DNA of 41,112 nt from the NCBI GenBank assembly GCA_905233375.1, contig CAJOEJ010000016.1, forward strand, positions 1 through 41,112, in the 5' to 3' direction. Under the pieces are notes generated by a model, which worked only from the letters and a program-made list of their open reading frames with translations, ran no database searches and was not told the DNA's origin. This DNA is from Paludibacteraceae bacterium. GTDB lineage: Bacteria; Bacteroidota; Bacteroidia; Bacteroidales; Paludibacteraceae. The position numbers and the translations under genes are program-made. This document shows positions 7,853 through 16,000 of this stretch, piece after piece (the first letter of the stretch is position 1; the number at the start of each line of letters is the position of its first letter).

Positions 7853-10800
7853 TCACTTGACTAACAAGAATTTGTTACCGTTCTGGATAACGACACCGAT
7901 ATAATCCGCATTCACACGCTGACCGAGGATGTTATACATCGGTTCGCTCAGGTCAAGCATCGGAACGCTCGTGTTCTCAATACCCTCTTCTACTACACCG
8001 TCGCAGTCCGCATCCACCAGTGCCTGACGGCAGTCGGGAGCCCATACATAGCAGGTGTTCTCATCCACGAAGATATCCTGGGTCTGCGTTTGGTTCGAAC
8101 CGATATTGAAGATGACGTAGATCTCCTTCAGTTCCTCCGGCATCGTGAAGGTGTGCCATATACCGTCGGTCTGCGTCCATTTGATACCCGGCCACTTGGT
8201 CGTCTTGCCGTCCAGCGCGTACGGGGTGTCTTTGTACTTGGTTCCCACTTTCACGCGCGTGAACGCGTATATATAGAGGTCTTCCCAGTCTGCCGGCTGT
8301 ACGAACTTGACCGTGATAGCACCCTGTTGCGGCGCTTTGTAGGTGTAGGTAGCCGTGTAGGTCTCCGTACGCTCTTTGTCCACTGCGGCATAGGCTTTGA
8401 CGGTCGTCGTCTGGTTCACCGTGAAGCTCACCTCACCCTGCGCCATGGTGGATGCCGTACTCGGCTCCGTGCCGTCGGTCGTGTAGTAAATCATCGCGTT
8501 CGGTGCTCCGATAGCACGGATCGTCACCTCCTGACCCTCCGTCAAATCGTGGAAATAGCCGCTCTCCGGAACGATCTCCAGATCGAAGTCCGGATGAAGC
8601 ACCGTCTCACAATCCAACAGCTCTTCCTCGGCGCTCGAGGTCTCTTTGCCCGCACGCCAGCCGTAACATACATCATAGTCGGCGAACAGGTCGTTCGACT
8701 TCACATTGATACCGCCGCAATCCGTTCCCGAACTGATCTGGAAATTCACCGAATCCAGCGATGCGTCGAACTCGTACGTGTACCAGCCCTCTACATCCTG
8801 ATAAACGCGCGCACCCGGGAACGCACCCATTATATTCTCCGCGTCAATGACCTTGCCGGTCTCATCCTTGATAGGAATCCATGCGAAGATATACACTTTG
8901 TCCCACTCTGCCGGTTTGTTGAACCGTACACGGATACCGCGTGCCAGCGGCTCACGATAGGTGTACGTATAAGTCTGCACTTTCGATTGTGCCGTTCCGC
9001 AAGCCGCCATGACCTTCAGCGTCGTCGTCTCCTTGAAGTTCAGCGGAGCGCTATAGACACTCGACTCGGTCGTCGGGTCTGTTCCGTCCGTCGTGTAGTA
9101 GATAACAGCGTTGCCGCTACCACCTACTGCCTGCATCGTCACGTCAACACCTGCCTCCAGATCCGAGAACGTTGCACTCGGAGTCACGATCAGACCCGGA
9201 GCCACATCCGCCGTCGCGTTCGTCCAGATGGCATATCCGTTACCGAACACGATCTTGCGGTAGCCCTGGGCGGTATAGTTATTGTTGGTCTTGTTACCCA
9301 GACACAGAATCAGGTCGCCGTTCTTGCCGTGAATGACAGCCTTGTAACCGTCATGCTCCGCCTCTTCGCCTGAAACGGCACTCTCCGAGTGAACACCCGC
9401 CAGGTGACGCGCATTGATCATCGGTTTCAACTCTTCTTTGTATTTGTACCAGTGCGGATAGAACACGCACGGAACGCCCGGCATCGACAGCAGGAACGCA
9501 TTCGCCTGCAACAGACGGTCTTTGAGCAGCGGTTTCATCGAGTTGCCGTTGCCGCCGAACTCCTGACCGTTGTCACGCAGGAACCAGTCGTGGCTGTCCA
9601 CGAACGTCACCGCATACTTCGAATAGCCGCGACCTAACAGTCCGCTGCCTTGGCAACGGCTGTAGTCGTACGACGCGATACCGTCAAATGCACTGTACTT
9701 GGTCTGGAAGTCCAACGCCATCACGTTGCGGTTCGCTTGCTCGATTCCGCCGATGATCTCGTCGTTACCGCTCCAGTACTCCATGAACGCGATATACGGC
9801 TCCGAAGCTTTGTTATAGTTGTCCATGTGCCAGTTGTTGAAACCGTCACCCTTGTCGTAACGCCAGCCGTCGAAATGCATCACGTTCTTCATCCAGTTCA
9901 GGTAGGCTTTGAACATGTTCTGCACATATACCTTGTCGTGGCTCCAGTCGCGGGCTGCCTCCCAGTTCGCGCCGTCGTCCGGCGAACCCGTTGCCGTTCC
10001 GAAACACTCGCCGGCTTCTTTCTTGTTCGCCGGGTCGTTCATCTCGTCCGTGCTGCATATATACGAACCGTCCGGAACGAACGTACCGTACTCGCCGAAG
10101 TCCTGAACGGCGAAATCACACCAGCTTGCCATCGCCTCCACGTGGTTGATCACGATGTCGGCTACCACTTTCGTACCGCTGTTATGGAACGAGGAGATCA
10201 GCGCCTCCAGCTCCGAGCGGCTACCCCAGTCGCTGTTCTGGTTCGAGTATTGTTTGGGATGATAACCCGTTCCGCTGGCATAAGCACTGGGCGGGAGCCA
10301 GATAAGGTCGAAATAGGCACCTATCTCACCCGATTGCGCCAACAGCGTCTTCCAGCGCGTGTCACCGTATATCTCCGTGCCCGCATGAGCCGAATCAACC
10401 GAATAGGAATCGAAATAGAATCCCTGCATCAGCACGTCGCCGCACTGGCTCGGAACAGCGCCACGGTAAGGAATGATCTGGCAGTTGTTGCAGTTGATAT
10501 GCATCTCGTCATCGCCCATGACAAACTTGATATAGAAATCATACGTTCCGTTCTCCGCCACTTTGTACTTGCCGTTCTCAATCGGGAACTGATAGCTGGT
10601 ATCCGAATACTTGCTGATGACCCACGCTGTCTGGTTGCAGGTGTCATAGACCTGAAGCAACTGACCTTCATTGAGTTGCAGACCTGTAATCATGTACTCC
10701 GTCCATTCCGTCTGGGCGGTGTTCTTCGTTCCGGCTACATACTCGCCATCGACCAGCAGACCGAACGACTCCGCACACGGCTCCTTCGGAACATACGGCT

Positions 10801-11179
10801 CACCTTCGCCGCAACCGGTTCCAGCGCCGATATACAACTGGTCCTGACCGTACTTGAGCTTGATATAAAAATTATAGCAACCGGTATTGGTCGTCGTATA
10901 ATAACCGGCTGCCTCGTTGAGCGTAAAACCGCTTACCGTGTACTGATCAAGCGCTACCGTCCAAGTATCACCGGCGGACGCATTGCATAGTTTGAACTGG
11001 TCACCCGCTGCCAACTTCACATGGGCAAGATACTCGTCAAACGTACCCGTCGCCTGATCCTTGCCGCTGTAAGAAGCAGCGAAAAACACCGTGTCATTGA
11101 CTAAAATTCCGTAACTCTGCGCGAACCCCATTACCGTGCAGCAGAAAAACAACAAAACAGAAAAGAATGTTTTTTTCAT
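7853..11179 (-). CDS. Large multidomain secreted alpha-amylase (GH13 with starch-binding modules)
   Basis: 1108 aa. The reading frame extends to 11278, but the promoter -7 box at 11234-11241 lies inside that extension, so the ATG at 11179 (MKKTFFSVLL, signal peptide ending GFAQ) is the start. Order: two copies of the ~100-residue shared module (about 20-130 and 140-235); a plant-like GH13 barrel with GWRYDKG (nucleophile D442), FMEYW (E467) and FVDSHD (D531); a chitobiase-C-terminal-like beta domain (YYTTDGTDPTT); a CBM26-like module (VYIFAWIP); then a second pair of both (YYTTDGTEPST; LYIYAF). The C-terminus (MYNILGQRVNADYIG) resembles a classical type A T9SS sorting domain. It is the first gene of the starch run and probably its main enzyme for binding and attacking raw starch. 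Confidence 0.9.
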   Translation of the reverse strand: MKKTFFSVLLFFCCTVMGFAQSYGILVNDTVFFAASYSGKDQATGTFDEYLAHVKLAAGDQFKLCNASAGDTWTVALDQYTVSGFTLNEAAGYYTTTNTGCYNFYIKLKYGQDQLYIGAGTGCGEGEPYVPKEPCAESFGLLVDGEYVAGTKNTAQTEWTEYMITGLQLNEGQLLQVYDTCNQTAWVISKYSDTSYQFPIENGKYKVAENGTYDFYIKFVMGDDEMHINCNNCQIIPYRGAVPSQCGDVLMQGFYFDSYSVDSAHAGTEIYGDTRWKTLLAQSGEIGAYFDLIWLPPSAYASGTGYHPKQYSNQNSDWGSRSELEALISSFHNSGTKVVADIVINHVEAMASWCDFAVQDFGEYGTFVPDGSYICSTDEMNDPANKKEAGECFGTATGSPDDGANWEAARDWSHDKVYVQNMFKAYLNWMKNVMHFDGWRYDKGDGFNNWHMDNYNKASEPYIAFMEYWSGNDEIIGGIEQANRNVMALDFQTKYSAFDGIASYDYSRCQGSGLLGRGYSKYAVTFVDSHDWFLRDNGQEFGGNGNSMKPLLKDRLLQANAFLLSMPGVPCVFYPHWYKYKEELKPMINARHLAGVHSESAVSGEEAEHDGYKAVIHGKNGDLILCLGNKTNNNYTAQGYRKIVFGNGYAIWTNATADVAPGLIVTPSATFSDLEAGVDVTMQAVGGSGNAVIYYTTDGTDPTTESSVYSAPLNFKETTTLKVMAACGTAQSKVQTYTYTYREPLARGIRVRFNKPAEWDKVYIFAWIPIKDETGKVIDAENIMGAFPGARVYQDVEGWYTYEFDASLDSVNFQISSGTDCGGINVKSNDLFADYDVCYGWRAGKETSSAEEELLDCETVLHPDFDLEIVPESGYFHDLTEGQEVTIRAIGAPNAMIYYTTDGTEPSTASTMAQGEVSFTVNQTTTVKAYAAVDKERTETYTATYTYKAPQQGAITVKFVQPADWEDLYIYAFTRVKVGTKYKDTPYALDGKTTKWPGIKWTQTDGIWHTFTMPEELKEIYVIFNIGSNQTQTQDIFVDENTCYVWAPDCRQALVDADCDGVVEEGIENTSVPMLDLSEPMYNILGQRVNADYIGVVIQNGNKFLLVK

Positions 11180-11233
11180 TGTATATAAATTTAAATTAGT
11201 TGCGTTTTTGGAGCATTCCTGCAAAAAACTCTG

Positions 11234-11264
11234 CAAAGATACTACTTTTTTTTTACATACGCAA
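11234..11264 (-). promoter_or_regulatory. Promoter of the amylase operon
   Basis: Minus-strand TTG (11262-11264) is followed after 20 bp by TATCTTTG (11234-11241). Transcription should start near 11227, giving a ~48-nt leader before the ATG at 11179. I saw no promoter of this quality downstream before the kinases, so one transcript may cover all six genes. Confidence 0.8.
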
Positions 11265-11281
11265 GCACACGCGCACAATTT

Positions 11282-12106
11282 TTATATTTTTTCTATATTT
11301 TTAATGCAAACCGCGCCATTTCCCACACAGAACGTCACGCGCCAGCCGCCATAGTCCATTCTGTATTCGCGGGTCGGGTCGTCCTGATAAGCCGGACGAG
11401 GGTCTTGCGACAAGATATATTCGATATCCCGGAGGAGGTCCTCCGGGACATGGGTCACGGGTGAGTGATCATGGGTCATTAGCGATGCGTCACCGGTCAT
11501 GAGCAATTCGTCATAAATAACTTGCAAACGGTAGTTTTCCGTTGCGGCTGCAAAACCGTCCACGGCATCGGGATGGCTGTCCGAATAACGCAGATACGGT
11601 TTGATATCATAGATCGGTGTCCCATCCAGCAAATCCGCCCCGCTCACAATCAGCTCAATACTCCCCTTTGTCCCTTGCTCCTTTTCTCCCTCCCTTGAGG
11701 GGAGGGCTGGGGAGGGGTTCACCCTTATCAGCTTGACGCTGCTCATTCCCAACGCATTAGGTCGGAACGGGCTGCGTGTCGCGAACACGCCCATCCGTTT
11801 GTTCCCGCCTAATCTCGGCGGTCGCACGGTCGGACTCCACGAAAGTCCCTCCTTTGTACATTGTACATCGTCCCTTTGTCCATTAATTTCCTTTGTACCT
11901 TGTACATTGTCCCTTTGTACATTACCAAATCCCCATATCAGCCACAAATGGCTAAATCCCTCTATCCCGCGAAAAGCCTCCGGAACGCTGTATTCGGGTT
12001 CAAAAACGATACGGGTCAAGATAGGGCTCTCATCCCTGCTCTGACGGGGAATACCGAACTTGTCCGAATGACCGTTGTGCGCGTATGCAATGACGTTTAG
12101 TTCCAT
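11282..12106 (-). CDS. trmO: tRNA (t6A37) N6-methyltransferase TrmO, enlarged by repeat-encoded inserts
   Basis: A TrmO/TsaA-family SAM-dependent methyltransferase that methylates N6 of t6A37 in threonine tRNA. Family features are VIAYAHNGHSDKFGIPRQ, the EGFSHLWLIWGF segment, MGVFATRSPFRPNALGMS and LDGTPIYDIKPYL. The start is the ATG at 12106 (MELNVIAYAH); an upstream GTG at 12127 lies inside the -7 box and is excluded. It is 274 aa against roughly 230 or fewer for the family. The excess is three in-frame inserts: VQRDNVQGTK... (from 11852-11930), PSPALPSREGEKEQGTK (11661-11720) and a T/H-rich stretch (11450-11512), all encoded by the window's repeat families. Core motifs are intact, so it is probably functional. 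Confidence 0.88.
   Translation of the reverse strand: MELNVIAYAHNGHSDKFGIPRQSRDESPILTRIVFEPEYSVPEAFRGIEGFSHLWLIWGFGNVQRDNVQGTKEINGQRDDVQCTKEGLSWSPTVRPPRLGGNKRMGVFATRSPFRPNALGMSSVKLIRVNPSPALPSREGEKEQGTKGSIELIVSGADLLDGTPIYDIKPYLRYSDSHPDAVDGFAAATENYRLQVIYDELLMTGDASLMTHDHSPVTHVPEDLLRDIEYILSQDPRPAYQDDPTREYRMDYGGWRVTFCVGNGAVCIKNIEKI
11450..11512. repeat. Heptamer repeat inside trmO (ATGGGTC flavour)
   Basis: Nine 7-bp units in a row (ATGGGTC, ACGGGTG, AGTGATC, ATGGGTC, ATTAGCG, ATGCGTC, ACCGGTC, ATGAGCA, ATTCGTC). It is in frame and encodes a T/H/D-rich insert near the TrmO C-terminus. Confidence 0.8.
11661..11722. repeat. C/T-G/A palindromic repeat inside trmO
   Basis: Pyrimidine-rich sequence (CTCCCTCCCTT) facing purine-rich sequence (GAGGGGAGGG, GGGGAGGGG), next to a CCTTTGTCCC heptamer fragment. 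In frame, it encodes NPSPALPSREGEKEQGTKG between conserved TrmO segments. Relatives lie in mfd (13403, 15868) and the fumarase gene (32866). Confidence 0.75.
11852..11930. repeat. Heptamer repeat inside trmO (GTACAAA/GGACAAT flavour)
   Basis: A 7-bp-period array of TTGTACA, TCGTCCC and TTTGTCC-like units in two blocks joined by TTAATTT. It is read in frame as VQRDNVQGTK followed by a second VQCTK copy. The same flavour occurs in rlmN (25774) and, on the opposite strand, gcvT (36569) and mfd (13781). Confidence 0.85.
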
Positions 12107-12126
12107 ATTTTTACCAAAATTCGGCA

Positions 12127-12158
12127 CAAAAGTACAAAAATTTTACGAAAAATGCAAG
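12127..12158 (-). promoter_or_regulatory. Promoter of trmO
   Basis: Minus-strand CTTG (12155-12158), a 20-bp spacer and TACTTTTG (12127-12134). The predicted start near 12120 leaves a short leader to the ATG at 12106 and rules out the upstream GTG. Confidence 0.7.
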
Positions 12159-12183
12159 TTTTTCAAAAAAAAATGCAAAAAAA

Positions 12184-12215
12184 TTTGCTCATGTCAAAAA
12201 AAAGCAGTACCTTTG
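12184..12215 (+). promoter_or_regulatory. Promoter of the tRNA-Phe unit
   Basis: TTTG (12184-12187), a 20-bp spacer and TACCTTTG (12208-12215). The block 12189-12227 equals the tRNA-Gln promoter block except for one base. Confidence 0.85.
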
Positions 12216-12221
12216 CACCCG

Positions 12222-12366
12222 CTTTTGTGTCGGACGTAACTTTCGGCGACTCCCAAATCGGGAGAAATGCTAGTGAAACGATATTCCGACCGAAGAGCGT
12301 AGCGCGCAATGCGTAGCACTACCACGAGGGCTTTGCCCGAAGTCGTGCGAGTATTAGTGCAAGCGA
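12222..12366 (+). other. Long structured leader between promoter and tRNA-Phe
   Basis: About 145 nt separate the promoter from the tRNA, against about 14 nt for tRNA-Gln with the same promoter. Visible folds are CTCCC/GGGAG (12250-12264) within a TCGG/CCGA frame, and a large hairpin GCACTA/TAGTGC (12316-12360) enclosing ACGA/TCGT and GGGC/GCCC. No reading frame or recognisable tRNA is present. It may be an independent small RNA processed from the tRNA precursor, or an inserted palindromic repeat. Confidence 0.4.
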
Positions 12367-12439
12367 GGTGCCATAGCTCAGTTGGTAGAGCAAAGGACTG
12401 AAAATCCTTGTGTCACTGGTTCGATTCCCGTTGGCACCA
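12367..12439 (+). tRNA. tRNA-Phe, anticodon GAA
   Basis: The acceptor arm GGTGCCA pairs with TGGCACC, followed by discriminator A. The D arm is GCTC...GAGC, and the anticodon arm AAGGA-CTGAAAA-TCCTT gives GAA. The T arm has loop TTCGATT with one T-C mismatch in the stem. CCA is not fully encoded. An intrinsic terminator follows directly. Confidence 0.94.
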
Positions 12440-12440
12440 C

Positions 12441-12472
12441 AAAAAAAAGTCTCCATCCGGAGGCTTTTTTTG
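12441..12472 (+). terminator. Terminator of tRNA-Phe (bidirectional)
   Basis: AGTCTCC and GGAGGCT pair around ATCC, between an A-run and a T-run. The symmetry lets it also stop leftward transcription coming from 12752. Confidence 0.85.
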
Positions 12473-12474
12473 TG

Positions 12475-12752
12475 CGTGTCCCGGTTAGAAACACCGCCCT
12501 CCCCTTTGTTTATTGCATCGGGATCGCATCCCGGCATCTCCCCTTCGGCGTTTTCTTTTTGTATCGACCATATATGGGCGATTTATCACCTGGGAAATGG
12601 TCTCGACCAGATCCGACCCAAAGATCGCCCAACGATCCCCCAAGGATTGCCCAAGGATGGAGCCAAAATTCTGTCACTTACGCTAAAATACTATATATAC
12701 TATAGTATATATACTCTTTATGCCTCATTTATCCAACTGAACACCCCGACAA
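12475..12752 (-). ncRNA. Candidate non-coding transcript convergent on tRNA-Phe
   Basis: No protein gene is found here on either strand. A good promoter (12759-12790) reads leftward, and the tRNA-Phe terminator would stop it, giving a discrete ~280-nt RNA. Inside are an AT palindrome centred on CTATAG near 12700, an 11-bp direct repeat (about 12622-12660) and a CGGGAT-CGC-ATCCCG hairpin (12519-12533). No ATG-started frame longer than a few codons appears on the transcript strand. It could be a small RNA or simply a promoter remnant. Confidence 0.35.
12622..12660. repeat. 11-bp direct repeat
   Basis: Units AGATCGCCCAA, CGATCCCCCAA, GGATTGCCCAA and the partial GGATGG. The period of 11 differs from the 7-bp repeats elsewhere in the window. 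Confidence 0.7.
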
Positions 12753-12758
12753 CTCCTG

Positions 12759-12790
12759 CAAAAATACTACTTTTTATTCGATTATGCAAA
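12759..12790 (-). promoter_or_regulatory. Leftward promoter with no protein gene downstream
   Basis: Minus-strand TTTG (12787-12790), 20 bp, TATTTTTG (12759-12766). It would produce the candidate RNA at 12475-12752. Confidence 0.65.
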
Positions 12791-12859
12791 TATATTGAAC
12801 AAAAACTGAATGACGGATATATGTTCCATAATCGGCATATTTTATTTCAAAATCCGCTG

Positions 12860-12891
12860 CAAAGGTACATATTTTTGCCGACATCGGCAAG
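12860..12891 (-). promoter_or_regulatory. Second leftward promoter, upstream of the first
   Basis: Minus-strand CTTG (12888-12891), 20 bp, TACCTTTG (12860-12867). It lies in tandem about 100 bp upstream of the 12759-12790 promoter and is divergent from the mfd promoter. The -33 box is imperfect. Confidence 0.55.
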
Positions 12892-12967
12892 TTTTTGGGC
12901 TAAAATAATGTGATTTTTTGCATTTTTGCCGATACACGCAAATAAAATTGCAAAAAAAGCACAAAAA

Positions 12968-12999
12968 TTTGCGTATGTCAAAAAAAAGTTGTACCTTTG
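12968..12999 (+). promoter_or_regulatory. Promoter of mfd
   Basis: TTTG (12968-12971), 20 bp, TACCTTTG (12992-12999). The start should lie near 13006, downstream of the frame opening at 12926. Translation therefore must begin at 13061 or 13067. Confidence 0.85.
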
Positions 13000-13060
13000 T
13001 GCCCAATTTGGAGGTGTGCGCGCGTACGCTTTGTACATACGTGCGCAAATATATATAGAA

Positions 13061-16000
13061 ATGGCGATGAGCATACAAGACTTGGAGACACTCTTCCGCG
13101 AGCACGCGCAGATCAAAGCCGTGCAACGCGAGATGGCGAGAGGCGGGCAAACCCACCTGCTCCTTTCGGGTCTGTACGCCTCCTCCCGTCCGATGGTTCT
13201 GAACGCCCTGACACAACCGCTGTTTATCGTCATGGACAACGACGAGACGGCGAGATACCTGTTTGGCGACCTGCAGTCGCTCAACGGGCAGAAGGACAAC
13301 GGTTCATCGACAAAGGTCTTTTTCTTTCCGGCGGCGCAGAAAAGGCGTGCGGTGGATGAAGCCGCGCAGATCCAACGCACCGAGACGCTGACAGCGTTGA
13401 GTAAGCCTACCCCAACCCTCCCCGAAGGGAAGGAGAAACAACTTATCATCGTCACCTATCCCGAAGCCGTCATTGAGGCGGTTCCCGGAAAAGCGGAACT
13501 GGCAGACGCTTCTTTCAGCGTGCATACCGGCGAACAGATACAGCAGTCCGAACTGACGGAGCAACTGATCGAACTCGGATTCGAACGGGTTGATTTTGTG
13601 TTCCAGCCCGGTCAGTTCGCCGTCAGGGGCAGCATCGTCGATATATACAGCTACAGCCACGACATCCCCTACCGGCTCGATTTCTTCGGCAACGAGATTG
13701 ACAGTATCCGCGAGTTTGACATCGAGGACCAGCTCTCGAAGAGCCGGATCGAGTCTGCCGGAATCGTCGGCTCGTCTAATGTACAAAATGACAATGCACA
13801 AAGGACACAGACACTCGTGACGGACTACCTGCCCGAAGGAACCGTCTGGGTGTCGAACGACTGGTCTGTGGTCACATACAAGGTGGAGGGGCTGAAGGCG
13901 GACTGCCGATGGTCCGTTGCCGACAAGACAACCATTGAACTGAACGACAAGAGTACGTTCGGCACTTATACCAAAATCGCCTTCAACACCGCACCGCAGC
14001 CTGTCTTCCACAAGCAGTTCGACATCCTCACGGACGACCTGAAAAAGCATATCGGAAACGGCTACCACGTCTATATCCTTGCGGAGCAGAAGAAGCAGTT
14101 GGACCGCTTGAAGGCGATAATGGAAGCAGGGGAGGAACGAGGAGAGGCTATTTCCTTTACCGGCATCAATGCCACTCTGCACGAGGGTTTTGTGGATCAC
14201 GAGCTGAAGATTTGCTGTTACACCGACCACCAGATCTTCGAGCGCTACCACCGCGTGTCGATGGCGAGCGAGAATGCCCGCAGAGGACAAGCGATCATCA
14301 CGCTGCGCGAGATCAACCAGCTACAGATAGGTGACTACGTCGTCCACACGGACCACGGTATCGCCAGGTTCGGAGGACTCGTCACCACGCCTGTGAACGG
14401 CAAGCCGCAGGAGATGATCAAACTCAACTACCGCGACGGGGCATGTGTCTTCGTCAGCATCCATAACCTCCACCGTATCAGCAAGTACAAAGGGCGGGAA
14501 GGCTCCGAACCGACGATTGCACGTCTGGGATCCGGCGCGTGGGAACGCCTCAAAGAGCGGACCAAGGACAAGGTAAAGGATATCGCACGCGATCTCATCC
14601 GCCTGTATGCTACCCGCAAGCAGCAGAAAGGATACGCCTACTCGCCCGACGGCTATATGCAGCATGAGTTAGAGGCGTCGTTCCTCTACGAGGACACGCC
14701 CGATCAGGCAAAAGCGACTGCCGACGTGAAGCGCGATCTGGAGAGCCCCATGCCGATGGACCGCCTCGTCTGCGGAGACGTGGGATTCGGCAAGACAGAA
14801 GTAGCCATGCGGGCGGCATTCAAAGTGGCAACGGACGGCAAACAGGTCGCCGTACTCGTGCCCACCACCGTACTCGCCCTGCAGCACTACAACACCTTCC
14901 GCGAACGGATGAAAAACCTGCCGGTTCGGATCGAATATATCAGCCGTCTCAAGACCGCCAAAGAGATCAAAGAACTGTTAGCGGAACTGGAAGCGGGCAA
15001 GATCGACATTCTCATTGGAACCCACAAACTCATCGGCAAGAGCGTGAAATGGCATGACTTGGGACTGCTCATCATCGACGAGGAGCAGAAATTCGGCGTG
15101 GCAGCCAAAGAGAAACTCAAGAGCCTCCGGGCAAACGTGGATGTCCTGACACTGACGGCGACGCCGATTCCGAGAACGCTGCAGTTCAGTCTGTTAGGTG
15201 CGCGGGATCTCAGTATCATGACCACCCCGCCGCAGAACCGCTATCCCGTCCAGACGGAACTGATCACCATCGACGACGAGGATATTATCAAAGAGGCGAT
15301 TGAACTGGAGATGAACCGGAACGGACAAATCTTCATCGTCAACAACCGCATTGAGATGTTGCCCCGTATCGAAAACCGGATCCGCAGACTGTGCCCCGAA
15401 GCGCGTATCGTCATTGCGCACGGACAACTGCCGGCGGGCGAAATGGAGGAACGGCTCGAGGCGTTCATCAACTACGACTACGACATCCTCCTCTCGACAA
15501 CGATCATCGAATCGGGAGTCGATATACCGAACGTCAACACCATCCTCATCTTCAGCGCCCACCAGTACGGTTTGGCGGATCTGCACCAGCTGCGCGGTCG
15601 TGTGGGACGGTCGAACCGCAAGGCGTACTGCTACCTCATCGCGCCCGACAAAGAGTTGCTCACTTCCGATGCACGGAGACGGCTCGAGGCACTCAGCACG
15701 TTCGCCGAATTAGGAGCGGGATTCAACCTCGCGATGCAGGATCTGGACATACGCGGAGCGGGAAACATGTTAGGCGCGGAGCAGAGCGGTTTCATCGCCG
15801 ACCTCGGCTATGAGACTTACCAGCGCATCCTCAACGAAGCGGTCGAGGAACTCAAAGAAGAGATGGGAGCCTACCCCAACCCCTCCCTGGAAGGAGGGGC
15901 TCAAGACACTTCCTTCCCTTCAGGGGAGGAACGAGGAGAGGCTCGTCAATGGTGTAGCGACAGCCAGTTGGAGACGGACTTGCCGTGCTGTTTCCCCAAC

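Noticed and set aside
12926..13060. N-terminal extension of Mfd
   Set aside because: It contains the mfd promoter and low-complexity residues; the transcript is predicted to start near 13006.
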